Source of the DNA: Volucribacter amazonae
GTDB taxonomy: Bacteria; Pseudomonadota; Gammaproteobacteria; Enterobacterales; Pasteurellaceae
Length of the DNA: 64,000 nucleotides
NCBI RefSeq assembly: GCF_029783845.1
Contig: NZ_LWID01000001.1
Coordinates: forward strand, 2,116,501-2,180,500
Reading direction: 5' to 3'
The notes beneath the pieces are model-generated. The model saw only the letters and a list, made by a program, of their open reading frames with translations. It searched no databases and had not been told where the DNA came from. Of this stretch, positions 51,840 to 60,130 are shown in pieces; within the stretch, counting starts at the first letter, position 1, and every line of letters begins with the position of its first letter. Made by a program: the position numbers and the translations under genes.

Positions 51840-52443
51840 TTTCTATCTCCAGAAAATAACAACTTTGATATTCTTGTATGGATTGATAAGGCTCATCAGC
51901 ATAGTCAACTAAATCGGTATAGCGAAAATCATGCCGTTTAAGCGACCATTTTCTCGGAAAAGACACTGCCGACCATTGGGAAAAATGCAGAAATTCATCT
52001 TGTTCCACATATTTCATGGTTAAGGCATTACCATGCAAAATATTGAGCGAAAGAATAAATCGTGCCACCTCAATCACTTTAGGATTATGCTGAGGAAAAA
52101 GGCGTTGGTATTGCTCGCCAAAATAACCCAATAATCGTTGGCGACAAGCAAAAACATTGTCTTTTAGAATATCAATGCCATAGAGTCCAGCCAGGGCGAA
52201 TACCGCATAAAACTCATATTCACGTTGCGATTGTTGATAACGCTGCTCAATATGTCGTAATCGTCGCCGCAAAATTTCAATCAAAAAATTTCCATCGCCA
52301 CAAGCTGGTTCTAAATAGCGAGCGTCATCTTTTTTCTCGGTTTCATCTTTGACTAAATCCAGCATTGCATTCACTTCTTGCTCACGTGTAAACACTTCGC
52401 CATGATCGGTAACACGTTGTTTGGATTTAATTTGTGATTTCAT
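51820..52443 (-). CDS. SAM-binding methyltransferase-like protein, first gene of the RM-like operon
   Basis: A 207-residue protein with the SAM motif ARYLEPACGDGNFLIEILRR near residue 42 and a following GIDI (acidic residue of motif II), but no NPPY motif. It may be a partial or accessory methyltransferase subunit working with the next gene. It is transcribed divergently from the HTH regulator across a region of repeated GTAAC boxes. The start MKSQIKSKQRV is the only ATG near the divergent region. Confidence 0.65.
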   Translation of the reverse strand: MKSQIKSKQRVTDHGEVFTREQEVNAMLDLVKDETEKKDDARYLEPACGDGNFLIEILRRRLRHIEQRYQQSQREYEFYAVFALAGLYGIDILKDNVFACRQRLLGYFGEQYQRLFPQHNPKVIEVARFILSLNILHGNALTMKYVEQDEFLHFSQWSAVSFPRKWSLKRHDFRYTDLVDYADEPYQSIQEYQSCYFLEIENAKKIL

Positions 52444-52449
52444 TGGAAT

Positions 52450-52511
52450 AACGTAACTTTTAATGTAACTAAATTGGAATAATTAACGTAACAAATAATA
52501 ATAGTTACGTT
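52450..52511. promoter_or_regulatory. Four repeated operator-like boxes between RM operon and regulator
   Basis: AACGTAAC occurs at 52450-52457 and 52485-52492, AATGTAAC at 52462-52469, and the inverted GTTACGTT at 52504-52511. Boxes 1 and 2 are spaced 12 bases apart; boxes 3 and 4 form an inverted repeat with an 11-base spacer. This resembles a control site for the neighbouring HTH protein. Confidence 0.6.
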
Positions 52512-52562
52512 TATAAATGTCAAAATCTCATTTAATGGCATCGTTCAATTTGAGATGATGAT

Positions 52563-52982
52563 ATGGACGAGAAGAAAAATTTTTCAATTAAACTAAAAGA
52601 CTTATTGCAAAAAAGAGGTTACGAGCCAACTGCCGCAACCTTAGAACGAGAGTTTAATTTACGCCATTATGGTAAACCCATTGGATTACATGCAATGGCA
52701 CGCTGGTTACGTGGCGAAGTGATTCCTACCAATGAGCGTTTAAAAACCTTAGCTGATTGGCTTGATGTAGATTTGCGAGAGCTTGTTTCTGATGAACGAG
52801 TGCAACGAATTAATTTGTCTGAACAACGTCAAGATAGTGAAGACACTTTTTGGCATACTCAAGCCAGTTATGATGATCAACGTTTATTTAAGATTTTTTT
52901 GAATTTGCCAAGAGAACAACGTAAAACCGTTAGAGAAGTGATTATTGCCATGCACAAGGCTTATCGGACGAATAAATATTGA
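52563..52982 (+). CDS. HTH regulator of the RM-like island
   Basis: A 139-residue protein with an N-terminal lambda-repressor-like HTH: AATLEREFNLRHYGKPIGLH, then AMARWLRGEVIPTNERLKTL, then ADWLDVDLREL. The C-terminal half (NLPREQRKTVREVIIAMHKA) is helical. It diverges from the methyltransferase-helicase operon across repeated GTAAC boxes, so it is probably the island's controller. I cannot assign a named family. Confidence 0.7.
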   Translation: MDEKKNFSIKLKDLLQKRGYEPTAATLEREFNLRHYGKPIGLHAMARWLRGEVIPTNERLKTLADWLDVDLRELVSDERVQRINLSEQRQDSEDTFWHTQASYDDQRLFKIFLNLPREQRKTVREVIIAMHKAYRTNKY

Positions 52983-53018
52983 TAGTTAATATAGATAGAA
53001 AACAACTCAATAGACGCT

Positions 53019-53049
53019 AAAAGTGCGGTCAATTTCACCGCACTTTTTG
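53019..53049. terminator. Inverted uptake-sequence terminator
   Basis: AAAAGTGCGGT (53019-53029) pairs with ACCGCACTTTT (53037-53047). It lies between two converging genes and can serve both. Confidence 0.85.
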
Positions 53050-53060
53050 TAGTTATCTTA

Positions 53061-53324
53061 TTATTTTTTCATAATATTGAGATAACGTAAGATAACAATA
53101 AGAATACAGGCACCTGCTACACCAAAGAGTAACCCTGCAATATTTAATTGTCCTGCGGCGTGGGCAGAGCCAATGCCTAATAAATCACCAAAAATCCAAC
53201 GCCCTAATGATGAACCAATGATACCGATTATGATATTCATACATAAGCCCATATCGCTCTTCATGACTTTTTCTGCGATCCAACCAATTAAAGCACCTAT
53301 AATAATTGCTGCAATCCAGCCCAT
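53061..53324 (-). CDS. GlsB/YeaQ/YmgE-family membrane protein
   Basis: An 87-residue hydrophobic protein with three membrane segments: GWIAAIIIGALIGWIAEKVM, NIIIGIIGSSLGRWIFGDLL and AGLLFGVAGACILIVILRYL. The Gly-rich GxxGxxxG pattern and KVM are those of the YeaQ (transglycosylase-associated) family; members are stress-induced in several bacteria but their function is unclear. GGAGAAAAG lies upstream of the ATG. Confidence 0.85.
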   Translation of the reverse strand: MGWIAAIIIGALIGWIAEKVMKSDMGLCMNIIIGIIGSSLGRWIFGDLLGIGSAHAAGQLNIAGLLFGVAGACILIVILRYLNIMKK

Positions 53325-53425
53325 AGCTTTTCTCCTACTTAAATAATTAATAAAAAACCTAGTTTATACTAGGTTGTGTAAGTTTAACTTGTTTTATGAA
53401 TAAAATCAAAATATTAGAGTAATAG

Positions 53426-54436
53426 CTATGATTTTGTTATGTTGCGTACTGATTGGCGTACCACCAATTCAGGATACATTTCAATGGTTGTTGGTGTAGC
53501 GGCTTCACCATGGATTCTCGCTAATAATAATTCAATGGCTTTAGCGCCTAAACGGGTTTTAGATTGATGAATTGTAGTGAGCGGAGGAGCATAAAAACGT
53601 GAGGAATGAATATTATCATAACCAATAATGGAAATATCTTTAGGTACGGATAAACCTCGTTCGGTAATAGCAGAAATTGCCCCTAATGCCATAACATCAT
53701 TACAACAGAATACTGCGGTGGGTAAGGTGGTTTGGTTGAGGATTTTATTCATACATTCGTAACCATCTTCAGGTTCAAAAGAGCCTTCCATTATCCAATC
53801 AGGATTAATGGTTAATTGGGCTTCTTCCATTGCTTTGATAAAACCTTGATAACGAGTTTGAGCAGTAATTTTGTGTAAATTTCCTGCAATAATACCAATG
53901 TTTTTATGTCCATGTTCAATAAGACACTTGGTGGCAAGGTAGCCACCTTCAAAGCTATTGTCTTGAATAACATCAGTTTTGCCGTTATCTAAGCCCCAAT
54001 CCATTACTACCATAGGTAATTGACTAAATTGGCTAAAGAGATCTAAAGAGTCTGGATTGTATTCTGAACACATAATTAATACGCCATCAACCCGTTTTTG
54101 AATCAACATGGCTAAATGATTTTTAATTTTTTCAGGATCATTCTGCGTATTACATAAAAATAATGAATAACCTTGCCGATAGCAATGTTCTTCTACGGCA
54201 TGGATAATTTCAGCAAAATAGGGCGCTTCGCTGGTGGTAACAATCATACCAATGGATTTTGTGGTATTAATCTTTAGGCTACGAGCCACAGCACTGGGTG
54301 AATAATTTAATTTTTCTATGGCATCAAGTACTTGTTTAGCCGTATCTTCTGCGACAAAGCGTGTTTTGTTAATAACATGGGATACCGTTGTGGTAGATAC
54401 CCCCGCCATTTTTGCCACATCTTTAATGGTTGCCAT
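53426..54436 (-). CDS. purR: Purine repressor PurR
   Basis: A 336-residue LacI-family repressor. The HTH (ATIKDVAKMAGVSTTTVSHV) and the hinge (VARSLKINTTKSIG) match PurR closely, and the effector domain has CNDVMALGAISA. With hypoxanthine or guanine bound it represses purine synthesis genes. The YnhF-like small gene lies upstream in the opposite direction; in E. coli ynhF is also a purR neighbour. Two minimal hairpin repeats lie in the shared upstream region. Confidence 0.93.
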   Translation of the reverse strand: MATIKDVAKMAGVSTTTVSHVINKTRFVAEDTAKQVLDAIEKLNYSPSAVARSLKINTTKSIGMIVTTSEAPYFAEIIHAVEEHCYRQGYSLFLCNTQNDPEKIKNHLAMLIQKRVDGVLIMCSEYNPDSLDLFSQFSQLPMVVMDWGLDNGKTDVIQDNSFEGGYLATKCLIEHGHKNIGIIAGNLHKITAQTRYQGFIKAMEEAQLTINPDWIMEGSFEPEDGYECMNKILNQTTLPTAVFCCNDVMALGAISAITERGLSVPKDISIIGYDNIHSSRFYAPPLTTIHQSKTRLGAKAIELLLARIHGEAATPTTIEMYPELVVRQSVRNITKS

Positions 54437-54527
54437 ATATTCTCCGATTTAATGTGATTATTATGGGGATTAAATTGCCTATAAAATGGTTAATTATGGC
54501 ATACAATATGCTGATTAGGTAGAGAAA

Positions 54528-54591
54528 TATAGTCGTTTCAATTTAAAGTGGAGCAACTATAGTCATTCCACTTTAAATTGAAACGACTATA
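54528..54591. repeat. Two minimal Correia-like repeats overlapping in inverted orientation (copies 13a/13b)
   Basis: 34-bp copies at 54528-54561 and 54558-54591 share TATA. Together they make a nearly perfect 64-bp palindrome in the purR upstream region. Confidence 0.82.
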
Positions 54592-54692
54592 TAATTTGCT
54601 TGTTTGGCATTACTCAACATAAATTAATGGCTTTTTCGCTCAAAATTTGTTAGAGTTTAACCAAATTTTTGACTTTTAAAGAGGTGATTATT

Positions 54693-54773
54693 ATGGGTAC
54701 TTTTGGTTATTCAATGCTAACAGTGGTTTTTGCTTTAGCTATGATCGTATTTTTAGCATCATTAATTTTTTAA
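54693..54773 (+). CDS. ynhF: YnhF-like small membrane protein (26 aa)
   Basis: A 26-codon gene, MGTFGYSMLTVVFALAMIVF followed by LASLIF, a single membrane helix. AGAGGTG lies seven bases upstream of the ATG, and a rho-independent terminator follows closely. E. coli has the 29-residue membrane peptide YnhF beside purR, and this gene has the same neighbour, size and layout. Sequence similarity is limited at this length; the name rests mostly on context. Confidence 0.7.
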   Translation: MGTFGYSMLTVVFALAMIVFLASLIF

Positions 54774-54793
54774 TGTAGATACAATTTATGATT

Positions 54794-54826
54794 AAGGGGA
54801 ATGTGTGCCATTCCCTTTATTTTTTC
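54794..54826 (+). terminator. Terminator after the YnhF-like gene
   Basis: GGGAATG (54797-54803) pairs with CATTCCC (54809-54815), extended by A-T pairs, then a long T-rich run. Confidence 0.8.
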
Positions 54827-54835
54827 CTGTAACAG

Positions 54836-54995
54836 TATGTTATACGTATAGAATCGAATTATTTAAGTGGTAGACGTATATAGTTGCTCCACTTTAAAAA
54901 GTACAAGATGTGTCAACGTAACATTATTTTAAAGTGGAACGACGATCGTAAATAAGGTTGGCCATCAAAGTTCAAAATATATGTGGGTAGTTTTA
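54836..54995. mobile_element. IS200-type left-end remnant interrupted by a Correia-like repeat
   Basis: 54836-54878 (TATGTTATACGTATAGAATC...) and 54947-54995 (AATAAGGTTGG...TTCAAAATATATGTGGGTAG) together match 57946-58045, the left part of the IS200 relic. The interruption (54879-54946) is a degenerate hairpin repeat starting TATAGTTGCTCC and ending GTGGAACGACGAT. Confidence 0.6.
54879..54946. repeat. Correia-like hairpin repeat, degenerate copy 14
   Basis: Retains TATAGTTGCTCCACTTTAAA on the left and TTTTAAAGTGGAACGAC on the right. The core is shortened. It lies inside the IS200 end remnant. Confidence 0.7.
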
Positions 54996-55032
54996 ACGCC
55001 AAATTTATGTAAAACTCACCGCACTTATTGAT

Positions 55033-55962
55033 TTATTCTGTTTCAAACAAAGCACGATATTTTATTAATTGTGTTTTGGTTAACGCAAAAACACCGTCTC
55101 CACCTTGTTTGAAACTTAGCCATTGGAATGGGACTTGTGGGTATTGTTCTATTAAATGCACCATACTATTTCCTACCTCACAAACCAAGATCCCTTTCTT
55201 GCTAAGATAATCTGCGGATTTGGCTAGAATACGTTTCGTTAATAATAAACCATCTTGCCCAGCGGCCAAAGCAAGCATGGGTTCATGATGAAATTCCGCT
55301 GGCATATCCGCTATATCTTCGCTGTCCACATAAGGTGGGTTTGTAACGATCAAATCATATTGGTCAAGGGGTAATTGTTCAAATAAATCTGATTGAATTG
55401 GGAAAACACGATGAAGTAGCTGATGACGTTCAATGTTTATTTCCGTTACATTTAACGCCTCTAAAGATAAATCTACGGCATCAACTTCCGCTTGAGGAAA
55501 ACGCTCTGCACAAGCAATGGCAATACAGCCACTTCCTGTACACAAATCTAAAATACGTTTTGGACTATGCTCAAGTAAAGGGGAAAATCCTTGCTGAATT
55601 AGTTCACCAATGGGGGAACGAGGGATCAATACACATTCATCAACATAAAAAGGCAAGCCACAAAACCAAGCAGTATGGGTTAAATAAGCTACAGGGATAC
55701 GTTGTTCAATGCGGGCAATGACCAATTCAATAATCCGTTGTTTTTCTACTTGGGTAAGTTTAGCGTCATATAATTCGCTTGGTACATCTGGTGGCAAATG
55801 CAGAGCGGTTAAAACTAGCTGACTTGCCTCGTCCCACCCATTATCATAACCATGCCCATAAAAAATATCATTTTGATTAAATTGACTATATGCCCAACGC
55901 AAGTAATCTTTAATACTGTGTAAATCTTTTTCTATTAAATCGGTATCAATAAAATTTGTCAT
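55033..55962 (-). CDS. prmB: Ribosomal protein uL3 glutamine methyltransferase PrmB
   Basis: A 309-residue N5-glutamine methyltransferase. The SAM motif ILDLCTGSGCIAIACAERFP is near residue 134 and the catalytic VTNPPYVDSEDIADMP near residue 206. An N-terminal helical substrate domain contains YGHGYDNGWDEA. It methylates ribosomal protein L3. PrmB rather than PrmC is supported by NPPYVDSEDI and by its divergent neighbour smrB, the E. coli arrangement. Confidence 0.93.
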   Translation of the reverse strand: MTNFIDTDLIEKDLHSIKDYLRWAYSQFNQNDIFYGHGYDNGWDEASQLVLTALHLPPDVPSELYDAKLTQVEKQRIIELVIARIEQRIPVAYLTHTAWFCGLPFYVDECVLIPRSPIGELIQQGFSPLLEHSPKRILDLCTGSGCIAIACAERFPQAEVDAVDLSLEALNVTEINIERHQLLHRVFPIQSDLFEQLPLDQYDLIVTNPPYVDSEDIADMPAEFHHEPMLALAAGQDGLLLTKRILAKSADYLSKKGILVCEVGNSMVHLIEQYPQVPFQWLSFKQGGDGVFALTKTQLIKYRALFETE

Positions 55963-56130
55963 TATTTGCTCCTTTAAAAATATTGTCGCTAGTTATATCA
56001 TATTTAGCTTGGGAGCTAAATCTCTTTCCGTTGGATTTATCGTCGTTCTGCTTTGCAAGAATATCGCCTTGGCTTATTGCAAATTCAAATGGCGATAATA
56101 AATGCGGTATAAAATAGAAAAGTTTTTAAG

Positions 56131-56643
56131 ATGAAAAAATTAGCACAGCAAGACATTGCGTTATTTAGAACTGCCGTAAAAGGCTGTAAACCAATCAAAC
56201 AAGATACATTTGTAGCAATACAAAATAAGAAAACAATCACTCGCTCACCAAAGCGAGAACAACGTGAGAAACAGGATAATTTATTTTATTTTTCCGACCA
56301 ATACGAACCCTTGCTTAATGAAGAAAATAATGTGAAATATTTACGGGAGGGCGAAAATCCCCATTTATTAAAACAATTACGCCGTGGTGATTTTTGCCCT
56401 GATTTATTTTTAGATTTACATGGTTTAACCAAGCAACAAGCCAAGCAAGAATTAGCTGCATTACTGTTGGCTTGTGAAAAAGAACATCTTTTTTGTGCTT
56501 GCATTATGACAGGTTACGGCACCTTTACCTTAAAACGACAAATCCCGCGTTGGCTCGTGCAACACCCCAAAGTACGCGCATTACATCAAGCCCCAAAAGA
56601 ATGGGGCGGTGAAGCGGCGATTTTGGTTTTGGTTGAAAATTAA
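56131..56643 (+). CDS. smrB: Ribosome-rescue endonuclease SmrB (YfcN)
   Basis: A 170-residue protein with a basic N-terminal tail and a C-terminal Smr domain: LDLHGLTKQQAKQEL near residue 92 (catalytic DLHG) and IMTGYGTFTLKRQIPRWL (the G-x-G block). SmrB cuts mRNA between collided ribosomes. It diverges from prmB, as in E. coli. arfA, another rescue factor, is also in this window but far away. The ribosome site is weak. Confidence 0.92.
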   Translation: MKKLAQQDIALFRTAVKGCKPIKQDTFVAIQNKKTITRSPKREQREKQDNLFYFSDQYEPLLNEENNVKYLREGENPHLLKQLRRGDFCPDLFLDLHGLTKQQAKQELAALLLACEKEHLFCACIMTGYGTFTLKRQIPRWLVQHPKVRALHQAPKEWGGEAAILVLVEN

Positions 56644-57132
56644 TTGGGCTAAAATTTTTACTTGCAATGAAAAATCAATAGATTTTTTATACTTTTTCAA
56701 GGAGGATACTATTGTCAATGAAGATCTCTTGCTCTTTTTATAATCTAATTGCACATTATCTTGTTACTATAAACAGGATTTAAAAATTGGCTATAATATT
56801 TTCTCATTTTACTTTTTCACGGCAAAAAATTATAGTCATTCCATTTTAAAATAAGAAAAGGTGATTAGCTAAAAACTGTAACGGTAGTACAGTAAAGGCT
56901 GGTTGAAGCTATATTCTTTTAAAGAAGGATGACTATATTTTACTCCCTTTTATCGTTCTTACTTCACAAAAAATGATAAATCCCCACAAAAATCCTTAAT
57001 AAAAATTTTCAATTTGAGATATAAAACGCAAAATTTGATAAAAATTTATAATTATTTATATTTAATTTCCCATTTTCTACTTTCTCCAATAAAATGCCGA
57101 ATATAAATTTAAAAATTATGTATTGTTTATAT
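56644..57132. other. Gene-poor stretch between smrB and the NYN gene
   Basis: About 490 very AT-rich bases. The only feature I can support is a decayed hairpin repeat (56831-56937). There is no open frame with a ribosome site. Confidence 0.5.
56831..56937. repeat. Correia-like hairpin repeat, diverged copy 15 (107 bp)
   Basis: Begins TATAGTCATTCCATTTTAAA and ends AGGATGACTATA. The full length is kept but the core has diverged (CTGTAACGGTAGTACAG). Confidence 0.75.
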
Positions 57133-57870
57133 ATGTTAAAAAACTTATTAAATAAGACTTCAACATCTATATCCTTAGCGGTGTTAATTGATGATGGCAA
57201 TATTTCTATTAAATATATTGAAGTAATACTTAATGAAATAAATAAATTGGGTAACCCTATTATAAAACGGGTTTACGGCAACTTTATTGGAAAGAATGAC
57301 CAATGGAAAGAAATAATTAATAAATATGCTATTAAGCCCATACAACAATTTGAATATACAAAAGGTAAAAATGCAACTGATTGTTTTATGATTATTGATG
57401 CTATGGATTTACTTTATCAATATCCACATATTCAAGGTTTTTGTATTGTATCCAGCGATAGTGATTTTACCTCGCTTGCCATTAGATTAAAAGAACAAGG
57501 TATGTATGTTTATGGTTTCGGTATGGAAAAAACACCTAAAGCATTCCGTTATGCTTGTACTAGATTTATTAATGTTGAACATTTATTTGATATCAGCATA
57601 AATAATGAAAAAATAATATTTTATTATCCTACTCAATCTGTTAATCAAATAAAAATAGAAAAAGTAAAGCAACAACTAAAAAAGAACTTGCCAGAAAATC
57701 ATTGGATTCAATTAGGCTTGTTAGGTAAAAAATGGCGAGAAATTGATCCTAAATTTACTCCTAAAAATTATGGCTTTAAAAAACTAAGCACATTAGTAAA
57801 AGAATATCATCAAATATTTGACTGTAAAATTATAGGTAACAACCAATTTTATATAAAATTAAAAAAATAA
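57133..57870 (+). CDS. NYN-domain RNase-like protein with C-terminal LOTUS/OST-HTH domain
   Basis: About 245 residues. The NYN (PIN-like) domain has VLIDDGNIS near the N-terminus, GKNATDCFMIIDAMDLLY and FCIVSSDSDFTSLAIRLKEQ, preserving the acidic catalytic set. A C-terminal block (LGLLGKKWREIDPKFTPKNY, GFKKLSTLVKEYH) matches the OST-HTH/LOTUS fold that binds RNA. Such proteins are predicted RNases, some carried in accessory regions. No in-frame ATG (57094, 57118, 57133) has a ribosome site; 57133 fits the family's short leader. Coding is AT-rich, with an IS200 relic downstream, suggesting transfer. Confidence 0.8.
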   Translation: MLKNLLNKTSTSISLAVLIDDGNISIKYIEVILNEINKLGNPIIKRVYGNFIGKNDQWKEIINKYAIKPIQQFEYTKGKNATDCFMIIDAMDLLYQYPHIQGFCIVSSDSDFTSLAIRLKEQGMYVYGFGMEKTPKAFRYACTRFINVEHLFDISINNEKIIFYYPTQSVNQIKIEKVKQQLKKNLPENHWIQLGLLGKKWREIDPKFTPKNYGFKKLSTLVKEYHQIFDCKIIGNNQFYIKLKK

Positions 57871-57945
57871 TATTATTCAAGTAACTGATTTCAAAAAAAT
57901 ACACCCTTAAAATCAGCTCTAAAATTTAGCTATAAAAAACATATG

Positions 57946-58560
57946 TTATGCGTATAGAATCAAAGGGCTTAAGTGATGAAAAGAAAAATCCTCCCTATAT
58001 AATGAATAAGGCTGGTAATTAAAATTCAAAATATAGTAGGATAGGTCAACCGTAACAAAATCTAATGACGATTTAATTATATCACACAAAGTGTAACTAT
58101 AAGTATCTATAGTCTTTATTCCCAAATATAGAAGAAAGGTGGTATATGGGAAATTAAGATTTGGTATAGGAGGCATATTAAGGTAATTATACAGTTATAA
58201 AAATGTGGGAGCCATAGAAGCACATACAATGAAGGAGCATATTCATATGCTTTTAAGAATTCCTCCAAAGTTATCGGTATCAAGTTTTATGGGATACTTG
58301 AAAGGGAAATCTTCGTTGCGGATATTTGAAAGAAAAATATAAGTATGAAAACCGAAACTTTGAGGAAAAGGGGAATTATGTAATTAGGGTAGGTTTAAAT
58401 ACAAAAGTGATATAGGAATAGATAAGAAATTAAGAAAAAGAAGATATGACTAAGGATAATTTATTGAAGAAAAAATATGTTGACTTCTTTATAAGGGGTA
58501 AGTAATAGAATTATTGTGCGGTTGTTAGTTTTCATACGCTCTTTGAGGAGCATATGAAGT
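57946..58560 (+). mobile_element. Decayed IS200/IS605-family element
   Basis: It spans a left end that recurs at 54836 (TATGTTATGCGTATAGAATC) through a broken tnpA to about 58560. The coding remains are typical of IS200 (see next entry). Confidence 0.75.
58064..58515 (+). pseudogene. IS200-type transposase (TnpA) pseudogene
   Basis: From 58112 the frame reads VFIPKYRRKVVYGKLRFGIG, a stop, then MKEHIHMLLRIPPKLSVSSF, MGYLKGKSSLRIFER. That includes the HUH motif (HIHM) and the SSFMGYLKGKSS block of IS200 Y1 transposases. A frameshift follows, then KYENRNFEEKGNYVIRVG. One stop codon and at least one frameshift inactivate it. Confidence 0.8.
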
Positions 58561-58573
58561 AATAGGAATAGAG

Positions 58574-58603
58574 CCTAAAAAAACCGCACGTTTTACGTGC
58601 GGG
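58574..58603 (-). terminator. lpdA terminator (minus strand)
   Basis: CCGCACG (58584-58590) pairs with CGTGCGG (58596-58602). On the minus strand it is followed by seven T. It ends the aceEF-lpdA operon. Confidence 0.88.
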
Positions 58604-58624
58604 TTATTATTTGCTTAAATCAGC

Positions 58625-60049
58625 CTATTTTTTCTTTTTCGCTTTCGGATTTGGTAAGTCAGTAATTGAACCTTCAAATACTTCAGCGGCAAGTCCTACT
58701 GATTCGTGTAGGGTTGGGTGAGCGTGGATAGTTAAAGCAAGATCTTCGGCATCGCAGCCCATTTCAATGGCTAAGCCAATCTCGCCTAATAATTCGCCAC
58801 CGTTTGTACCAACGATAGCACCACCAATTACACGATGACTATCTTTATCAAAGATTAATTTGGTCATACCATCAGCACAATCAGAAGCAATTGCACGTCC
58901 TGATGCCGCCCAAGGGAATTTAGCAACTTCATAGTTAATCCCTTCGGCTTTACATTCTTTCTCGGTCTTACCAACCCACGCTACTTCTGGCTCAGTATAA
59001 GCAATAGATGGAATGACTTTTGGATCAAAATAATGTTTTTGTCCGGCAATCACTTCCGCAGTCACATGCCCTTCATGTACCCCTTTATGGGCTAACATTG
59101 GCTGTCCTACCACATCACCAATAGCAAAAATATGTGGTACATTGGTACGCATTTGTTTATCAGTGTGAATAAAGCCACGCTCATCAACTTCCACACCTGC
59201 TACATGTGCATCAATTAACTTACCATTTGGTGTACGTCCAATGGCTACCAATACGGCATCATAACGGCGTGTTTCGTTGGCGGCTTTGCCTTCCATAGAA
59301 ACATAGATACCGTCTTGTTTAGCCTCTACCGCAGTTACTTTGGTTTCAAGTAGTAAGTTAAATTTCTTCTCAATACGTTTGGTGTAAATACCAACAATAT
59401 CTTTATCCGCTGCAGGGATCACTTGGTCAAACATTTCAACCACATCAATATTTGCCCCTAATGCGTGATAAACTGTTCCCATTTCTAAACCGATAATACC
59501 ACCGCCCATAATCAAGAGATTTTTTGGCACTTCTGTTAATTTTAAGGCATCGGTTGAATCCCAAATGCGAGGATCTTCATGGGGAATAAAAGGTAATTGA
59601 ATTGGACGAGAACCCGCAGCAATAATAGCATTATCAAAATGTACGGTTACTTCGCCTTCTTCACCAGCCACAATAATGGAATTTGCTCCAGAGAATTTAC
59701 CGTAACCATTTACCACTTGCACTTTACGTTGTTTTGCCATACCAGCAAGACCGCCCGTTAATTGGCTAATGACTTTTTCTTTCCAGCTACGGATTTTATC
59801 AATATCAGTGGTTGGCTCGCCAAAGACGATACCATGTTCTGCAAGAGATTTCGCCTCTTCAATAACTTTAGCAACGTGTAATAAGGCTTTTGAGGGAATA
59901 CAGCCCACATTCAAACAAACACCGCCTAAAGTAGAAAAGCGTTCAACAATCACTGTATCTAAACCTAAGTCAGCACAGCGGAAAGCGGCAGAATAGCCTG
60001 CTGGACCTGCACCTAGCACCACTACCTGAGTTTTTATTTCTTTATTCAT
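58625..60049 (-). CDS. lpdA: Dihydrolipoamide dehydrogenase (E3)
   Basis: A 474-residue flavoprotein, the exact E. coli length. The FAD site VVVLGAGPAGYSAAFRCADL, the redox-active pair GGVCLNVGCIPSK (Cys44/Cys49 region), the NAD site MGGGIIGLEMGTVYHALG and the C-terminal HAHPTLHES with its active-site His are present. It reoxidises the lipoyl groups of the pyruvate and 2-oxoglutarate complexes. The start MNKEIKTQVVVLG at 60049 follows GAGGAAAG. It is the last gene of aceE-aceF-lpdA. Confidence 0.96.
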   Translation of the reverse strand: MNKEIKTQVVVLGAGPAGYSAAFRCADLGLDTVIVERFSTLGGVCLNVGCIPSKALLHVAKVIEEAKSLAEHGIVFGEPTTDIDKIRSWKEKVISQLTGGLAGMAKQRKVQVVNGYGKFSGANSIIVAGEEGEVTVHFDNAIIAAGSRPIQLPFIPHEDPRIWDSTDALKLTEVPKNLLIMGGGIIGLEMGTVYHALGANIDVVEMFDQVIPAADKDIVGIYTKRIEKKFNLLLETKVTAVEAKQDGIYVSMEGKAANETRRYDAVLVAIGRTPNGKLIDAHVAGVEVDERGFIHTDKQMRTNVPHIFAIGDVVGQPMLAHKGVHEGHVTAEVIAGQKHYFDPKVIPSIAYTEPEVAWVGKTEKECKAEGINYEVAKFPWAASGRAIASDCADGMTKLIFDKDSHRVIGGAIVGTNGGELLGEIGLAIEMGCDAEDLALTIHAHPTLHESVGLAAEVFEGSITDLPNPKAKKKK

Positions 60050-60104
60050 TTTCTTTCCTCGTAAAAATTTTGCGATTTTGCACCGCACTTTTACTGAAAT
60101 TCAT

Positions 60105-60124
60105 AATGGGCATAAATGCCCATT
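60105..60124. terminator. Hairpin between aceF and lpdA
   Basis: AATGGGCA-TAAA-TGCCCATT, a perfect 8-bp stem without a T-run on either side. It is more likely an RNA-stabilising or attenuating hairpin than a full terminator. Confidence 0.4.
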
Positions 60125-60130
60125 ATTACA

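Noticed and set aside
47817..52982. Classical type I or type III restriction system
   Set aside because: There is no HsdS-like specificity gene, and the helicase carries a T5orf172-like domain in place of a typical type III Res nuclease end, so I left the type open.
60105..60124. Full terminator separating aceF and lpdA
   Set aside because: The stem is good but there is no T-run on the transcribed strand, and lpdA needs the operon promoter or its own.
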